Assembly (NCBI GenBank): GCA_947177935.1
Contig: CAMWWG010000049.1
Span: forward strand, 1 to 6,939
DNA: 6,939 nt
Direction: 5' to 3'
Source of the DNA: an uncultured Ruminococcus sp.
GTDB taxonomy: Bacteria; Bacillota; Clostridia; Oscillospirales; Ruminococcaceae
The position numbers were made by a program, and so were the translations under genes. Below, one piece after another: positions 5,342-6,939 of this stretch. Position 1 is the stretch's first letter, and each line of letters starts with the position of its first letter. Below the pieces are notes generated by a model. It saw only the letters and a list, made by a program, of their open reading frames with translations, did no database searches and was not told where the DNA came from.

Positions 5342-6193
5342 ATGCAAACAAAAAACACATTAGAAATCAGAAATCTGACAAAGTCTTATAAAGACTTCAG
5401 CTTACAGGATCTGAATTTGACATTGCCCAGCGGCTGCATCATGGGACTGATCGGCGAGAATGGTGCAGGCAAAAGTACTGTGATTAAATTAATCCTGGAT
5501 ATGATCCGCAGAGATGCCGGGGAAATTCTGATCCTGGGACAGGATAACCGGGAACATCCGGAAATTCTCCGGGAAGATCTGGGTATCGTCCTGGATGATA
5601 CGGGATTCTCTGGTTGTCTGACACCAAAACAGATCAATCACATCATGAAAAACAGTTTTCAGAACTGGGATGAAAATTACTTCCGGGGATTCCTGAAAAA
5701 ATTATCCGTTCCGGAGGACAAGCAATTCAAAGAATTTTCTAAGGGCATGAAGATGAAATTATTTATTGCAGTTGCCATGTCCCTTCATCCGAAATTTTTG
5801 ATCCTTGATGAAGCAACGAACGGATTAGATCCGTTAGTCCGGGATGAAATCACGGATTTATTTCTGGAATTCACCAGGGATGAAACACATTCCGTGCTGA
5901 TCTCCTCGCATATTGTCAGCGATCTGGAGAAAATCTGCGATTACATCGCATTCCTGCACAAGGGCAGACTCATGCTTTGTGAAGAAAAAGACATGCTCCG
6001 GGAGAAATACGGCATTGTGCATTGCAATCCGGATCAGCTCCGGGATTTCCCTGAAAATGCCGTCAAAGGCAGACGAATCACAAAATATGATGCAGAACTT
6101 CTTCTGGAACGGGATCAAGTCCCGAACGGATTTCCGGTCAGTCCCGTCAGCATCGAAGAATTATTTGTATTCATGGCAAAGGAGGAGGCATAA
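5342..6193 (+). CDS. ABC transporter ATP-binding protein
   Basis: 283 residues, starting at ATG 5342, 16 nt after the regulator's stop. The SD TAAGGAG (5323-5329) overlaps that stop codon, with a 12-nt gap to the start. Walker A is GENGAGKST (38-46), the signature FSKGM (132-136) replaces LSGGQ, Walker B plus catalytic Glu is FLILDE (152-157), the D-loop is NGLD, and the switch His is H190 (SSH). The Q-loop position lacks an obvious Gln (LDDTGFSG, about 84-91), which I recall as common in this clade. Residues about 220-283 form the C-terminal extension usual in ABC-2 type exporters. It hydrolyses ATP on the cytoplasmic face to power the permease encoded next; its stop at 6191-6193 is one base before the permease ATG. 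The substrate is unknown; bacitracin-like or lantibiotic-type peptides are possibilities by analogy only. Confidence 0.94.
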   Translation: MQTKNTLEIRNLTKSYKDFSLQDLNLTLPSGCIMGLIGENGAGKSTVIKLILDMIRRDAGEILILGQDNREHPEILREDLGIVLDDTGFSGCLTPKQINHIMKNSFQNWDENYFRGFLKKLSVPEDKQFKEFSKGMKMKLFIAVAMSLHPKFLILDEATNGLDPLVRDEITDLFLEFTRDETHSVLISSHIVSDLEKICDYIAFLHKGRLMLCEEKDMLREKYGIVHCNPDQLRDFPENAVKGRRITKYDAELLLERDQVPNGFPVSPVSIEELFVFMAKEEA

Positions 6194-6194
6194 C

Positions 6195-6259
6195 ATGAAA
6201 GGCCTATTATTAAAAGATCTCTACATGATGAAATCTTATCTGAAAGCATATTTATTTTT
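6195..6259 (+). repeat. Direct repeat, copy 1: permease 5' end
   Basis: These 65 bp match 6875-6939 at 64 positions. The match begins exactly at the ATG; upstream sequences (CATAAC against GATTTT) are unrelated. The right limit is unknown because the window ends inside copy 2. Confidence 0.9.
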
Positions 6260-6842
6260 AATCCCGGTTTTCTGGATTCTCGGCTCATTTTCAGAAGATT
6301 CTTTATTTTTAACGGTCTATTCTTGTCTGCTGACTGCCATGATCCCGATCAGCTTGCAGACGTACGATGAGAAAGAACACTGGAGCTGTTACAGTTGTAC
6401 ACTCCCTTACAGCTCCGGACAGTTAGTTTCTGTGAAATATCTCCTGAATCTGATGACAATGCTGTTAAATTTTACGATGATCCTGCTCGGACAACTCATC
6501 CGGACGCTATGCGTTTCTGAATTCAACTTGCAAGAACTGTCTCTTTTGTTGATTCCTGAACTGTTTATCAGTGTCCTCCCAACCGTGTTTATCCTGCCAA
6601 TTATTTTCAAATTCGGCGCAGAAAAGTCACAGCTTGCTAATATCATCCTGGCAGTACTCATTGGCGTTGTATTTGGAGGGATGACAATAGCAGAAGATAG
6701 TATCGGGACTGAAACGGTAATTTCGAAAGTGTTGCAGAATCCGGCAGTCTTCACAGCAATTGCTCTTGCAGGAATTGTAATACTCTACGGCATTTCCTGG
6801 CAGATCAGCATGAAAATCTATGCCCGGAAAGAATTTCATTAA
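6195..6842 (+). CDS. ABC-2 type permease (ABC2_membrane_5-like), first copy
   Basis: 215 residues from ATG 6195, with GGAGGAGG (6181-6188) 6 nt upstream, inside the end of the ATPase gene; the spacing implies translational coupling. An upstream in-frame extension to 5913 overlaps the ATPase gene and is not used. About six hydrophobic segments are seen, near residues 17-33, 37-53, 84-104, 116-136, 147-163 and 182-203. The N-terminal MKGLLLKDLYMMK and the loop YDEKEHWSCYSCTLPYSSGQLVSVKYL (57-83) are typical of small ABC-2 permeases in GntR-ABC operons. It would form the membrane channel with the ATPase, alone or as a heterodimer with the second copy starting at 6875. The C-terminus KIYARKEFH is cytoplasmic-type. 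Confidence 0.88.
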   Translation: MKGLLLKDLYMMKSYLKAYLFLIPVFWILGSFSEDSLFLTVYSCLLTAMIPISLQTYDEKEHWSCYSCTLPYSSGQLVSVKYLLNLMTMLLNFTMILLGQLIRTLCVSEFNLQELSLLLIPELFISVLPTVFILPIIFKFGAEKSQLANIILAVLIGVVFGGMTIAEDSIGTETVISKVLQNPAVFTAIALAGIVILYGISWQISMKIYARKEFH

Positions 6843-6874
6843 AATTTTATTAATTAACGAAAGCGAGAGATTTT

Positions 6875-6939
6875 ATGAAAGGCTTATTATTAAAAGATCT
6901 CTACATGATGAAATCTTATCTGAAAGCATATTTATTTTT
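6875..6939 (+). CDS. Second ABC-2 permease, 3'-truncated by the window edge
   Basis: ATG 6875 starts 32 nt after the first permease stop. The 21 complete codons encode the same residues as the start of the first permease (MKGLLLKDLYMMKSYLKAYLF), with one synonymous base change (CTA to TTA, 6204 against 6884). The SD is weak (AGCGAGAG, 6862-6869) and differs from that of the first copy. It is probably a paralogous permease making a heterodimer, but only the start is visible. Confidence 0.8.
   Translation, partial: MKGLLLKDLYMMKSYLKAYLF
6875..6939 (+). repeat. Direct repeat, copy 2: permease 5' end
   Basis: Partner of 6195-6259, 680 bp downstream, cut by the window edge. Confidence 0.9.

Noticed and set aside
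5913..6194. A 94-codon extension of the first permease
   Set aside because: It overlaps the ATPase gene out of frame, and the ATG at 6195 has GGAGGAGG at ideal spacing and the family-typical N-terminus MKGLLLKD.

Overview
The window looks like a chromosomal stretch from a Ruminococcus-type gut or rumen clostridium (Oscillospiraceae). The clues are a BspA-type leucine-rich-repeat (LRR) secreted protein that once had a C-terminal dockerin, the many CCGG-containing codons mixed with A/T-rich third positions, strong SD sites of the AGGAGG type, and TTG/GTG starts. No rRNA, tRNA, CRISPR array or full-length IS is visible.

Layout. (1) Positions 2-709 (+) are the 3' part of a PflX-like radical SAM protein; its start and first cluster cysteine lie outside the window. 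(2) Positions 727-1755 (-) encode a membrane-anchored VanY/M15-type protein whose zinc-ligand and catalytic positions all appear substituted. (3) A compact divergent promoter region (about 1789-1880) has two near-identical promoters back to back, with the palindrome GTTCCGGAAC between their -35 boxes. The right-hand promoter drives (4) a CLC-family anion transporter at 1893-3224 that has GREGA and GGEIVP motifs reminiscent of CLC-F fluoride/proton antiporters. (5) Positions 3296-4507 encode a secreted LRR protein with its own extended -10 promoter. (6) Positions 4444-4606 are a 163-bp non-coding element with 16-bp terminal inverted repeats (15/16 matching), flanked by a short direct repeat. 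It sits in the linker of gene 5 and supplies that gene's present stop codon. (7) Beyond it, 4607-4778 holds the severed linker and single-loop dockerin-like tail, followed by a strong terminator at 4793-4823. (8) From 4866 to the window end runs an operon: a YtrA-type GntR regulator, an ABC ATPase, an ABC-2 permease, and the first 65 nt of a second permease that matches the first at 64 of 65 bases.

How the parts relate. Genes 1-4 show no evident shared pathway, although 2 and 4 may share control through the divergent promoter. The GntR-ABC-permease-permease operon is a self-contained, probably autoregulated exporter of the kind induced by envelope stress or peptide antibiotics. The most notable structure is the MITE-like insertion: removing it between the direct repeats rejoins the LRR and dockerin reading frames exactly. 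One further in-frame TGA remains, which suggests continued decay after the insertion.
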